DNA of 11,364 nt, taken from Lachnospiraceae bacterium. Lineage in GTDB: Bacteria; Bacillota; Clostridia; Lachnospirales; Lachnospiraceae. Position numbers and translations under genes: made by a program. The notes under the pieces are model-generated. The model did not search any database. It was not told the origin of the DNA and saw only the letters and a program-made list of their open reading frames with translations. This document shows, piece by piece, positions 1 through 6,562 of the stretch (its first letter is position 1; each line of letters starts with the position of its first letter). The stretch is from positions 1 through 11,364 of the forward strand of contig JAILJL010000190.1 of NCBI GenBank assembly GCA_024694785.1, written 5' to 3'.

Positions 1-1
1 C

Positions 2-40
2 AAGAACGGCTACTCTCCGGACGACCCCGGAGAACCATAA
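2..40 (+). CDS. Probable 3' end of a convergent plus-strand gene (partial)
   Basis: The frame open from base 2 reads K-N-G-Y-S-P-D-D-P-G-E-P and then stops with TAA at 38-40. Only twelve codons are inside the window, so no function can be given. The support is positional: the TAA lies 7 nt before the left arm of the terminator stem at 48-75, the same distance as the minus-strand stop on the other side, as expected for two convergent genes sharing one terminator. A 7-bp perfect inverted repeat (14-20 with 27-33) lies within these codons and has no T-run after it. The tail could still be chance open frame; the bases to the left of the window would decide. Confidence 0.5.
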   Translation, partial: KNGYSPDDPGEP

Positions 41-47
41 AATAATT

Positions 48-75
48 AAACCCGGGAGGTTATCCTCCCGGGTTT
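48..75. terminator. Bidirectional rho-independent terminator
   Basis: A perfect 12-bp inverted repeat (AAACCCGGGAGG, loop TTAT, CCTCCCGGGTTT) forms a GC-rich stem with A/T ends. T-rich sequence follows in both directions: TTTCTTAATTCT on the plus strand and TTTAATTATTTT on the minus strand. The stem starts 7 nt after the stop codon of the minus-strand receiver-like gene and 7 nt after the TAA at 38-40 on the plus strand. It therefore ends the long minus-strand operon and probably also a convergent plus-strand gene. Confidence 0.9.
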
Positions 76-82
76 CTTAATT

Positions 83-1135
83 CTAATTACGTCTTTCAAA
101 GATCGCTTCCGCTCCCGCGTCAAGAGACATCTTAAATGACATCTCATTTGGTACAAACATCGTATCAAGCTCCGTACAATTAGCCTTTATAAGCCCATCA
201 TACATAAGGCGCGCGGCTTCTTCGAATGCATTTGCGTTCTCGCTTCTATACGCCTCTTTTGGAAATTTAAATACCGCAGTTACAGTAATTCGCGTACTTG
301 TCTCGAATTCCACGTTAATATCCATCTCATACTCTTTACTGAACATATTAACATATTCAATTACAAAGCATAGACACAAGTATAACTTCAATATGAAGTC
401 GCCCGGAAGCTTGACCACATTAGATTCCACTTCCATCTTATAGCTTCTTCCCTGTGCATTATCAAAGAAATTACCTCTAAGCACCACTTCAAGTGACATA
501 AGATCCGGAATCGTCTTCTCGCTTTCTTTCAGAGCTTTTGAAATAATCTTATTCTCAAGCGCAAGAAGCTTAAGCCTCTCGCCTTCCGTAAGCTTGGTAT
601 TGAATGATGTTGTCGCCTCAAATATCGCTTCTGCGCAGCTTTTTATCAGTGACTGTGCATCATTCTTATCTATAATCGCCGCAACCAGTTCCCTGTATCT
701 TACGCGCTGTTCTTCCTCATAGTCAACAGCCTCTTTGACGTCTCCCTCATCGGCTTCCACCACATTGTACTTCTCAAATGCCTGCTGTATAGCATCAAGC
801 ATCTCTCCGCTATAATCGGCAGGACGCAGGAAGACCTTAAATACATGCATTTTATTAATAAGAAAGGCTGCCTGTCCCGTATTTAACTTCGTAGTATATA
901 CGATACACACCGTATTCGGCAAAGTCTTATTAAGATACTGAACTATCTTGATACCATCAATATCCGGAAGACGCAAATTGGTTACAACCACTTTATAAGT
1001 TGCCGCAGCTATCTTACGCACACCCTCAACTCCGGAATGTGCAACCTCTACCTGAAAGTCCTCACTTGCATATGCACTTGTAAATTCCTCGATAACATCC
1101 GGGTGACTGCTTATAAATAATACTCTGTCTTCCAT
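83..1135 (-). CDS. Degenerate receiver (pseudo-REC) fused to a decayed histidine-kinase-like core
   Basis: The 350-residue protein starts at the ATG at 1135, which has GAGGG 8 nt upstream; an in-frame TTG at 1150 overlaps that site and is unlikely. Residues 1-120 have a response-regulator receiver fold pattern (T-N-L-R-L-P-D-I-D-G at 52-61). However, the acidic pair is Ser9-Ser10, the phospho-acceptor position is Asn53 and the conserved Lys position is Arg104, so aspartyl phosphorylation is not expected. An acidic linker (127-142) leads to a helical stretch (about 143-240). The region from about 250 to 340 resembles the order of a histidine-kinase ATPase domain, but with no N box or glycine boxes. 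No His occurs after residue 97, so a phospho-His step is also excluded. There is no DNA-binding domain. This is the last gene of the operon, 26 nt after the lipid-kinase gene, with a terminator next. Its role is unknown; a protein-binding scaffold or adaptor is an inference. Confidence 0.8.
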   Translation of the reverse strand: MEDRVLFISSHPDVIEEFTSAYASEDFQVEVAHSGVEGVRKIAAATYKVVVTNLRLPDIDGIKIVQYLNKTLPNTVCIVYTTKLNTGQAAFLINKMHVFKVFLRPADYSGEMLDAIQQAFEKYNVVEADEGDVKEAVDYEEEQRVRYRELVAAIIDKNDAQSLIKSCAEAIFEATTSFNTKLTEGERLKLLALENKIISKALKESEKTIPDLMSLEVVLRGNFFDNAQGRSYKMEVESNVVKLPGDFILKLYLCLCFVIEYVNMFSKEYEMDINVEFETSTRITVTAVFKFPKEAYRSENANAFEEAARLMYDGLIKANCTELDTMFVPNEMSFKMSLDAGAEAIFERRN

Positions 1136-1143
1136 ATGACACG

Positions 1144-1148
1144 CCCTC
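1144..1148 (-). promoter_or_regulatory. Ribosome binding site that fixes the pseudo-receiver start
   Basis: GAGGG lies 8 nt before the ATG at 1135. Using the upstream in-frame TTG (1148-1150) would place the site inside the coding region, and the receiver fold begins naturally at M-E-D-R-V-L-F. Confidence 0.75.
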
Positions 1149-1161
1149 AACCATTACCAGA

Positions 1162-2061
1162 TTATCTCTTTGCTTTAACCATAACGGCAATCTTTCTTGC
1201 CAGATTCCTGATTGTTACTTCCTTATACTCACCGCCGAATTCGCCGTCGATAGTCCATGGTGCCGCATTCTCAAATTCAAAGGTTATCTTCGATGTCCTG
1301 GCCGTGATCACATTCCTGCCATCGGCCTCACCAATTACAAGACAACCCAAAGTCTCGTTCCAATCTATAGGATTCTTCGGTGCTTTAATCAGCGTCATCT
1401 CGAACACACCATCATCAAGCTCCGTATGTCTTCCGTTAAGTATCTTCATTCCGCCTACATACTTGGAATTCGATACCATTCCATATATCCACTCACCGGA
1501 ATATATCTCGTCATCTGTTGTGACTTTAACATCGTATGTCTTAACTCTGTTAAGGCTCTTGGCCCCTTCCAATATGTACGCCGCATGACCCAGCATATTC
1601 TTAAGACCCTGATCAGTCTGATATGATACATCGGTAAAAATCCCAAACGCCGCCACATATACGAATGTCTTACCGTTAAGTTCACCCACATCAACCAGTA
1701 TCGGTTCTCCGTTAACCGCAATATCCGCAGCCTTGAGCATATCTTTGGGGATACCGAGAGAATGTGCAAAATCATTGGTGGACCCCGCCGGGATATAACC
1801 CAGGTTGGTATCGATATTAGCTTTGATTATGCCGGATACGGTCTCATCAAGAGTTCCGTCTCCGCCGGAACAGATTATATGATCGTATACGTTACCATCT
1901 TCGACCACTTTATGATATGCATCTTCTCTTGCCTGTGTAGGATATGCCGTTACGTCATATCCCGCCTTGGTAAAAGTATCTATTATCTGCAATAATTTCG
2001 GCTTAATCTGCTCCTTACCGGAATGCGGATTAAATACGAACAGACACTTTTTTCTAAACAT
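1162..2061 (-). CDS. Diacylglycerol/lipid kinase family protein (YegS/DgkB-like)
   Basis: The 299-residue protein has the catalytic-domain signatures of the DAGK/LCB5/YegS family: N-P-H-S-G at 11-15, S-G-G-D-G-T-L-D-E at 65-73 (nucleotide-binding glycine loop) and P-A-G-S-T-N-D-F-A-H-S-L-G-I-P at 91-105. The beta-rich C-terminal domain includes D-D-G-V-F-E. Family members transfer ATP phosphate to a lipid such as diacylglycerol at the inner membrane face; in Gram-positives DgkB recycles diacylglycerol from lipoteichoic acid synthesis. The exact substrate cannot be read here, so no symbol is given. Length is normal, with no membrane segment. The ATG at 2061 has AGGAG 9 nt upstream, overlapping the stop of the HPr-like gene (TAGGAG), so the two are probably translationally linked. 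The gap to the following pseudo-receiver is 26 nt. Confidence 0.9.
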   Translation of the reverse strand: MFRKKCLFVFNPHSGKEQIKPKLLQIIDTFTKAGYDVTAYPTQAREDAYHKVVEDGNVYDHIICSGGDGTLDETVSGIIKANIDTNLGYIPAGSTNDFAHSLGIPKDMLKAADIAVNGEPILVDVGELNGKTFVYVAAFGIFTDVSYQTDQGLKNMLGHAAYILEGAKSLNRVKTYDVKVTTDDEIYSGEWIYGMVSNSKYVGGMKILNGRHTELDDGVFEMTLIKAPKNPIDWNETLGCLVIGEADGRNVITARTSKITFEFENAAPWTIDGEFGGEYKEVTIRNLARKIAVMVKAKR

Positions 2062-2073
2062 ATATCATAGCTC

Positions 2074-2328
2074 CTATCTTCCAAGAAGAAAATTCTCTAT
2101 TGCCTCCATTGCCTTGTTCTCATCTTCTCCTTCTATGGATATACTCACTCTGTTACCCGCAAGAAGATTAAGCGTCATCATTCCCATGATACTCTTGGCA
2201 TTGATAACCTTACTTTCCGTCTCAAAGTAAATTCTTGAACGATATGTATTGGCTATCGATACAATCTCGGCAACAACCCTGTCTTCTTTTACTGCCGAAA
2301 TCCCTGAAACTATGTCTTTTTTAAGCAT
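2074..2328 (-). CDS. HPr-like regulatory protein lacking the active-site His (Crh-like)
   Basis: The 84-residue protein has HPr-family size and fold pattern. Counted from the ATG at 2328, residues 43-51 are N-A-K-S-I-M-G-M-M, placing the HprK target serine exactly at position 46 and keeping the hydrophobic residues (Ile47, Met48, Met51) that contact HprK in known complexes. The N-terminal G-[IL]-H-A-R-P-A motif is gone: position 15 is Glu, Arg17 remains and Pro18 is Val. It therefore cannot take phosphate from enzyme I and should not serve PTS sugar transport. B. subtilis Crh shows the same pattern (His15 replaced, Ser46 kept) and also sits after whiA. Expected role: an HprK-phosphorylated partner for a regulator such as CcpA, or for a metabolic enzyme; this is inferred. 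A canonical ptsH should be elsewhere in the genome. The upstream in-frame start at 2370 lies inside whiA and is not used. Confidence 0.88.
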   Translation of the reverse strand: MLKKDIVSGISAVKEDRVVAEIVSIANTYRSRIYFETESKVINAKSIMGMMTLNLLAGNRVSISIEGEDENKAMEAIENFLLGR

Positions 2329-2329
2329 A

Positions 2330-3280
2330 TTACCCTCCATATGTAAGCCGCAAGTCATCCGCAATCGCACGGAGCTTCTTCAGCCTGTGATTAAGACCTG
2401 ATTTACCGCAATTATCATCTAACAGCCCGGCAAGCTCTTTTAATGGCGCTTCCGGATTCTCCAGCCTTTTCCGCGCAGTTTCCTGCAAAGCCGGCGGCAG
2501 ATTCTCAAGTCCAAGATGTGCTTCTATATATTCTATATCTTCAATCTGTCGAACCGCCGCGTTAACCGTCTTATTAATATTCGCAGTCTCGCAGTTAACA
2601 CGTCTGTTCACATCATTACGTACTTCTTTAATTATTCGCACGTTCTCAAGCTCCATCAAAGCCGTATGCGCACCTATTACATTAAGCGCATCAGAGATTC
2701 TCTCTCCCTCTTTAATATAACATACCACGTGCCCTTTACGCATTACCGTCTTAACTTCTATGCCAAAATACGCAAATTCGGATATTATCCTATCTGCCTT
2801 CTCTTCATTCGGCGATACTATCTCAAGATGGTATCCTTTGCCGGGATCCGTTATCGAACCTGCAGCAAAAAAAGCTCCTCTAAGGTAGGCTCTTTTACAG
2901 CAACTTTTCATTAACAATAACTTATTGACCGGCTCCTCTATTCTAATCTCTCCGGCCGTATTCTCCACCTGCCACTTCAAGGCTTCGAACATCTTCGGAG
3001 TATTCTCGTCTTCCATAACCGTAATCCGGTACATCCTGTGCCCCGAATTACGATTCTTGACTATAAGTTCGGGCTTTACTTTAAAAGCCTTACGTACAAG
3101 CTCAAAATATCTCTTGGCAAGTATAACATTCTCGGTATATACATTAAGCACCACATGCTTATCTTCGGCATTAACCGTACCCGCAAAGGAAATTATACCT
3201 GCTATCTCCGCTATTTGACAATGTCTGGCTTTACTTATCTCTCTTGAAAGCTCTTCTTTAACGCTGGATGAAAATGACAT
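2330..3280 (-). CDS. whiA: WhiA, sporulation/division-linked DNA-binding regulator
   Basis: The 316-residue protein matches the WhiA (DUF199) family: an N-terminal domain starting M-S-F-S-S-S-V-K-E-E-L, a central LAGLIDADG-homing-endonuclease-like fold (about 127-222, with R-G-A-F-F-A-A-G-S-I-T-D at 134-145) and a C-terminal helix-turn-helix domain (about 225-312). Known WhiA proteins have no nuclease activity; in Streptomyces WhiA controls sporulation septation genes, and in Bacillus it influences division and chromosome segregation. The gene follows rapZ by 3 nt (TAA TAT ATG), with GGAG inside the last rapZ codons as a modest binding site. Genes for the YvcK/GlmR factor, found between rapZ and whiA in Bacillus, are absent here. 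Length is normal and the reading frame intact. Confidence 0.95.
   Translation of the reverse strand: MSFSSSVKEELSREISKARHCQIAEIAGIISFAGTVNAEDKHVVLNVYTENVILAKRYFELVRKAFKVKPELIVKNRNSGHRMYRITVMEDENTPKMFEALKWQVENTAGEIRIEEPVNKLLLMKSCCKRAYLRGAFFAAGSITDPGKGYHLEIVSPNEEKADRIISEFAYFGIEVKTVMRKGHVVCYIKEGERISDALNVIGAHTALMELENVRIIKEVRNDVNRRVNCETANINKTVNAAVRQIEDIEYIEAHLGLENLPPALQETARKRLENPEAPLKELAGLLDDNCGKSGLNHRLKKLRAIADDLRLTYGG
2333..2338 (-). promoter_or_regulatory. Ribosome binding site of the HPr-like gene inside the last whiA codons
   Basis: The final two glycine codons of whiA read GGA GGG and form a near-perfect Shine-Dalgarno sequence 4 to 5 nt before the ATG at 2328. The whiA TAA stop and the new ATG are separated by one base (TAATATG), so a ribosome finishing whiA is placed to restart. 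The site confirms the ATG at 2328 as the start. Confidence 0.8.
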
Positions 3281-3283
3281 ATA

Positions 3284-4153
3284 TTATCTGGCTCCGTCTC
3301 TTCTTAGGTCCGGATGTTCAACTCTTAATCCGTATGAAGACTTCTCTTTGAGTCTGTCATATAAAGCATTGGCAAGGGTAACGGATCTGTGTCTTCCGCC
3401 CGTACACCCCACTCCGATTACAAGCTGAGTCTTGCCCTCCTTGATGTAATTCGGAATAAGGAATCTTACCATATCCTCAAGCTTATCAAGGAAAATACCT
3501 GCCTCCGGAGATGACATTACATAATCCTGAACCTCCTTATCGTTACCGCTTAAAGCCCGCAGGCCCTCCACATAATAAGGATTCGGGAGAAATCTTACAT
3601 CAAATACCATATCCGCATCCGTCGGGATTCCATATTTAAATCCAAACGAGACAATGGTAACAAAGAGATTGACAAATCGCTGATCTTCGATAAATATCTT
3701 CTCAAGCTCAGCCCTTAAGTCACGCGTCAAAATATGGCTTGTATCGATTATATAATCAGCTGACGCTTTAATGACTTCAAGCTTATCTCTCTCTTCTTCT
3801 ATTCCGTCTTCCACACGCTTATTGTAAGCAAGCGGATGTGAGCGTCTTGTCTCCTTATATCTCCTTATAAGGATATCGTCTTCGGCATCAAGGAATAAGA
3901 CCCTGACCGACATATTTCTCTCTTTAAGAGCATTAATTGCATTAAGCAGATCACCGATATGATTGAAATTACGCACATCAATTCCAAATGCGATCTTATC
4001 AACCTCAGTTACATATGACTCCGAAGCTTCGTCGAATTCGGCAACGAGTTTAATAGGAAGATTATCAATACAATAATATCCCATATCTTCCATCATCTTC
4101 AATGCCGTACTTTTACCTGCCCCGGACATACCGGTTAAAATGACAATCTCCAT
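3284..4153 (-). CDS. rapZ: RapZ/YvcJ-family nucleotide-binding protein
   Basis: The 289-residue protein carries a Walker A loop G-M-S-G-A-G-K-S at 8-15 and D-V-R-N at 59-62. The RapZ C-terminal domain has G-F-K-Y-G-I-P-T-D-A-D at 171-181, F-L-P-N-P-Y-Y at 188-194 and the signature G-C-T-G-G-R-H-R-S-V at 249-258. In E. coli RapZ binds glucosamine-6-phosphate and guides RNase E to the small RNA GlmZ. Firmicutes lack GlmZ, and B. subtilis YvcJ is a nucleotide-binding protein with a role in competence gene expression, so the RNA-adapter function should not be assumed. The ATG at 4153 has GGGAGAGG just upstream. A 41-nt spacer separates it from murB; I see no clear promoter or terminator there. 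Confidence 0.95.
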   Translation of the reverse strand: MEIVILTGMSGAGKSTALKMMEDMGYYCIDNLPIKLVAEFDEASESYVTEVDKIAFGIDVRNFNHIGDLLNAINALKERNMSVRVLFLDAEDDILIRRYKETRRSHPLAYNKRVEDGIEEERDKLEVIKASADYIIDTSHILTRDLRAELEKIFIEDQRFVNLFVTIVSFGFKYGIPTDADMVFDVRFLPNPYYVEGLRALSGNDKEVQDYVMSSPEAGIFLDKLEDMVRFLIPNYIKEGKTQLVIGVGCTGGRHRSVTLANALYDRLKEKSSYGLRVEHPDLRRDGAR

Positions 4154-4194
4154 AGCCTCTCCCTTTGTTCACCCCGGGACGATACTTGGCGCAC

Positions 4195-5100
4195 TTAAAA
4201 TTCTCCGATGAATTTAACTTCCGGCTCTAACATGATACCGGACTGCGCTTTTACCTCGTCCTGAACTTTATTCATTAACTTAATTATATCATCACTCGTC
4301 GCATTATCGACATTTATAATAAATCCGCAGTGCTTGCTCGATACCTCCGCCCCACCGACTCTTAAACCTTTTAGGCCCGCATCCTCAATAAGCTTACCTG
4401 CGAAATTACCTTCCGGTCTTTTAAAAAAGCTTCCCGCACTCGGGAAACCAAGCGGCTGCTTCTCTTTACGCCTTCCGTTATAATCGTCCATAAGAGCTTT
4501 GATCTCGTCCTTATTACCCTCCGTAAGATTAATGGTTACGGAAGTTATAATAAGATTATCCTCCATGAAACGACTGTGGCGGTAGGATAAGTTCATATCA
4601 TCCGCGTTAATCATAACGAAGTTCCCCTCTTCGTCAATTGCCTTTGCAGATACCACAACATCCTTCATCTCGCCACCATAAGCTCCGGCATTCATGAACA
4701 ATCCGCCGCCTATAGAGCCAGGAATGCCGGATGCAAATTCAAATCCCGCAAGTCCGCTCTCGTAAGCAGCCATTGCAACCGCCGTAAGTGTCGCACCTGC
4801 ACCGGCTGTTATTGTCGTACCACTAATGGTAATCTGTCTATTCTCTTCGCCCATCTCTATAACAAGGCCGTCATACCCCTTATCCGCAACCAATATGTTG
4901 CTTCCGCGACCCAGAATAAGATATGGCATCTCATATTCCTTACACAGCTTAAGCACCGAAGGAATCTCTTCAATCTTAGGACTAATAAAGACTGAACAAG
5001 GCCCACCAACCTTAAAGGTGGTGTGCCTGTTCATTAATTCATTCTCTATAATCCCTGTACTTATTATGGAACTTAAGCGTTCCTTAAATTCTTCGTACAA
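4195..5100 (-). CDS. murB: UDP-N-acetylenolpyruvoylglucosamine reductase (MurB)
   Basis: MurB reduces UDP-GlcNAc-enolpyruvate to UDP-MurNAc with NADPH and FAD, the second committed step of peptidoglycan synthesis in the cytoplasm. The 301-residue protein shows the FAD-binding stretches L-G-R-G-S-N-I-L-V at 63-71 and A-S-G-I-P-G-S-I-G-G at 123-132, Y-R-H-S-R-F at 173-178, the catalytic serine loop S-A-G-S-F-F-K-R-P at 221-229 (Ser224) and L-E-P-E-V-K-F at 291-297 holding the conserved acid. Length and motifs fit the type II enzyme of Gram-positives. It starts with TTG, preceded by AAGGAG at a 6-nt spacing; the first in-frame ATG (Met23) would remove N-terminal residues up to just before the conserved F-K-V-G-G. 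The gap to the aminopeptidase gene is 12 nt. Confidence 0.96.
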   Translation of the reverse strand: MYEEFKERLSSIISTGIIENELMNRHTTFKVGGPCSVFISPKIEEIPSVLKLCKEYEMPYLILGRGSNILVADKGYDGLVIEMGEENRQITISGTTITAGAGATLTAVAMAAYESGLAGFEFASGIPGSIGGGLFMNAGAYGGEMKDVVVSAKAIDEEGNFVMINADDMNLSYRHSRFMEDNLIITSVTINLTEGNKDEIKALMDDYNGRRKEKQPLGFPSAGSFFKRPEGNFAGKLIEDAGLKGLRVGGAEVSSKHCGFIINVDNATSDDIIKLMNKVQDEVKAQSGIMLEPEVKFIGEF

Positions 5101-5106
5101 GTAATA

Positions 5107-5112
5107 CTCCTT
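5107..5112 (-). promoter_or_regulatory. Ribosome binding site that supports the TTG start of murB
   Basis: AAGGAG lies 6 nt before TTG at 5098-5100 and directly follows the TAA stop of the aminopeptidase gene. No in-frame ATG has a comparable site. Confidence 0.75.
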
Positions 5113-6510
5113 TTATGCGTTCTTTAAGAATGCAACATAACCTAATAATGCTTCGTAAAGGTCTACCTTACTGATTGTCTCGCAAGGTGCATGCATTGAA
5201 AGTACTGCAACACCACTGTCGATTACGTTCATATCATACTGTGCAAGGATGTAAGCGATTGTTCCGCCGCCACCCTGGTCAACCTTACCAAGCTCTGCGG
5301 TCTGGAATGATACATCGGCATCATCAAAGATCTTTCTGATCTTAGCCATATACTCTGCATTGGCATCATTAGAGCCACCCTTTCCTCTGGAGCCTGTGTA
5401 CTTATTGATGCAAAGACCCTTGCCGAGGAATGCGGAATTCTTCTTCTCCATTACTGAAGGGAAGAGCGGATCGTAACCTGCAGATACATCTGATGAAAGC
5501 ATACAGGAATTCTTTAAGCATCTTCTTAAAAGAAGCTCTGAATACTTGCCTGTAAGATTCATAATCTCAGCAGTTACGTTCTCGAAGAATTTGGACTGCA
5601 TACCTGTTGCACCTACAGAACCGATCTCTTCCTTATCAACGAGTAAGCAGCAAGCTGTCTTCTTCGGTGTACCGATATCAAGTAATGCCTTGTATGAAGG
5701 ATATGAACATACTCTGTCATCATGGCCGTAACCTAAGATCATTGAACGGTCGAATCCCAAGTCTCTTGCAGGACCTGCCGGAACAACTTCAATCTCTGCG
5801 GATAAGAAGTCTTCCTCTTCAAACTTGTACTCTTTCTTGATAATCTCTAAGATATTAGCCTTAACGCGCTCTTTAATATCCTTCTTATCCTTGTCCTTCT
5901 CAGGTCCGGGAATGGAACCGATAAGAACATCGAGGCTCTCGCCTTCAACAACCTTAGCTGCATTCTTAGCCATCTGGTCTGCCGATAAGTGAATAAGAAG
6001 ATCTGTAATCGTAAATACAGGATCGTTAGGCTTCTCGCCGATAGCGATCTTAACTACAGTTCCGTCCTTCTTTGCTACTACGCCGTGAAGCGCAAGCGGA
6101 ATTGTAACCCACTGATACTTCTTAACGCCACCATAGTAATGTGTATCGAGTAAAGCAAAATTAGTATCCTCATACATAGGATTCTGCTTTAAGTCGAGTC
6201 TCGGAGAATCAAGGTGTGCACCAACGATGTTCATACCATTCTCCATAGCATCCTTACCGATTACATAAAGTGCCAAAGTCTTACCCATATTGTTGGCATA
6301 TACTCTGTCACCGGCTTTAAGCTTGGTTCCCTTCTTGATGATCGCATCAAGATCCTTGAAACCATCTGCTTCCGCCATTGCAATAATACCGTCTACGCTT
6401 TCTCTTTCCGTCTTGCAGTCTGAGATAAACTTACGATAGCCCTCTGCAAAGTCCATGACTTTCTTAAGGCCCTTCTTGTCGTACTTTTCCCATGCGTTCT
6501 TACGCTCCAT
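5113..6510 (-). CDS. M18-family metalloaminopeptidase (aspartyl aminopeptidase type)
   Basis: The 465-residue protein fits peptidase family M18, which removes N-terminal residues (often acidic ones) from peptides in the cytoplasm using two metal ions. Metal and catalytic positions are visible: H99-L-D-S-P-R, G-H-D-D-R around Asp264/265, D-K-E-E-I-G-S with Glu294/295, S-S-D-V-S-A-G-Y-D with Asp341, and S-M-H-A-P with His440. There is no signal peptide, and length is typical. The ATG at 6510 follows a purine-rich AGGGGGA site at about 8 nt. It lies between hprK and murB with a 52-nt upstream gap carrying a TATAAT box, so it may have its own transcript. Early codons favour AAG, GAA and CGT, which might reflect good expression; this was not measured. 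Substrate preference cannot be read, so no symbol is given. Confidence 0.93.
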   Translation of the reverse strand: MERKNAWEKYDKKGLKKVMDFAEGYRKFISDCKTERESVDGIIAMAEADGFKDLDAIIKKGTKLKAGDRVYANNMGKTLALYVIGKDAMENGMNIVGAHLDSPRLDLKQNPMYEDTNFALLDTHYYGGVKKYQWVTIPLALHGVVAKKDGTVVKIAIGEKPNDPVFTITDLLIHLSADQMAKNAAKVVEGESLDVLIGSIPGPEKDKDKKDIKERVKANILEIIKKEYKFEEEDFLSAEIEVVPAGPARDLGFDRSMILGYGHDDRVCSYPSYKALLDIGTPKKTACCLLVDKEEIGSVGATGMQSKFFENVTAEIMNLTGKYSELLLRRCLKNSCMLSSDVSAGYDPLFPSVMEKKNSAFLGKGLCINKYTGSRGKGGSNDANAEYMAKIRKIFDDADVSFQTAELGKVDQGGGGTIAYILAQYDMNVIDSGVAVLSMHAPCETISKVDLYEALLGYVAFLKNA

Positions 6511-6528
6511 GGTCTAGTCCCCCTTTGT

Positions 6529-6534
6529 ATTATA
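6529..6534 (-). promoter_or_regulatory. Possible -10 element before the M18 aminopeptidase
   Basis: The 52-nt gap after hprK contains an exact TATAAT on the minus strand, about 18 nt before the ATG at 6510. No good -35 hexamer lies 16 to 18 nt upstream, and the implied leader would be very short, only just holding the ribosome binding site. It is a weak candidate. Confidence 0.3.
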
Positions 6535-6562
6535 ATATTGATAACGCCAAATTTCGCGAACA

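Noticed and set aside
1136..1588. A 150-codon plus-strand open frame over the lipid-kinase gene
   Set aside because: It lies wholly antisense to a gene with clear family motifs, has no plausible ribosome site or homology signal, and its composition mirrors the opposite strand.
2329..2370. A 98-residue version of the HPr-like protein starting at 2370
   Set aside because: It overlaps the end of whiA, has no ribosome site, and breaks the exact placement of Ser at position 46 obtained with the ATG at 2328.
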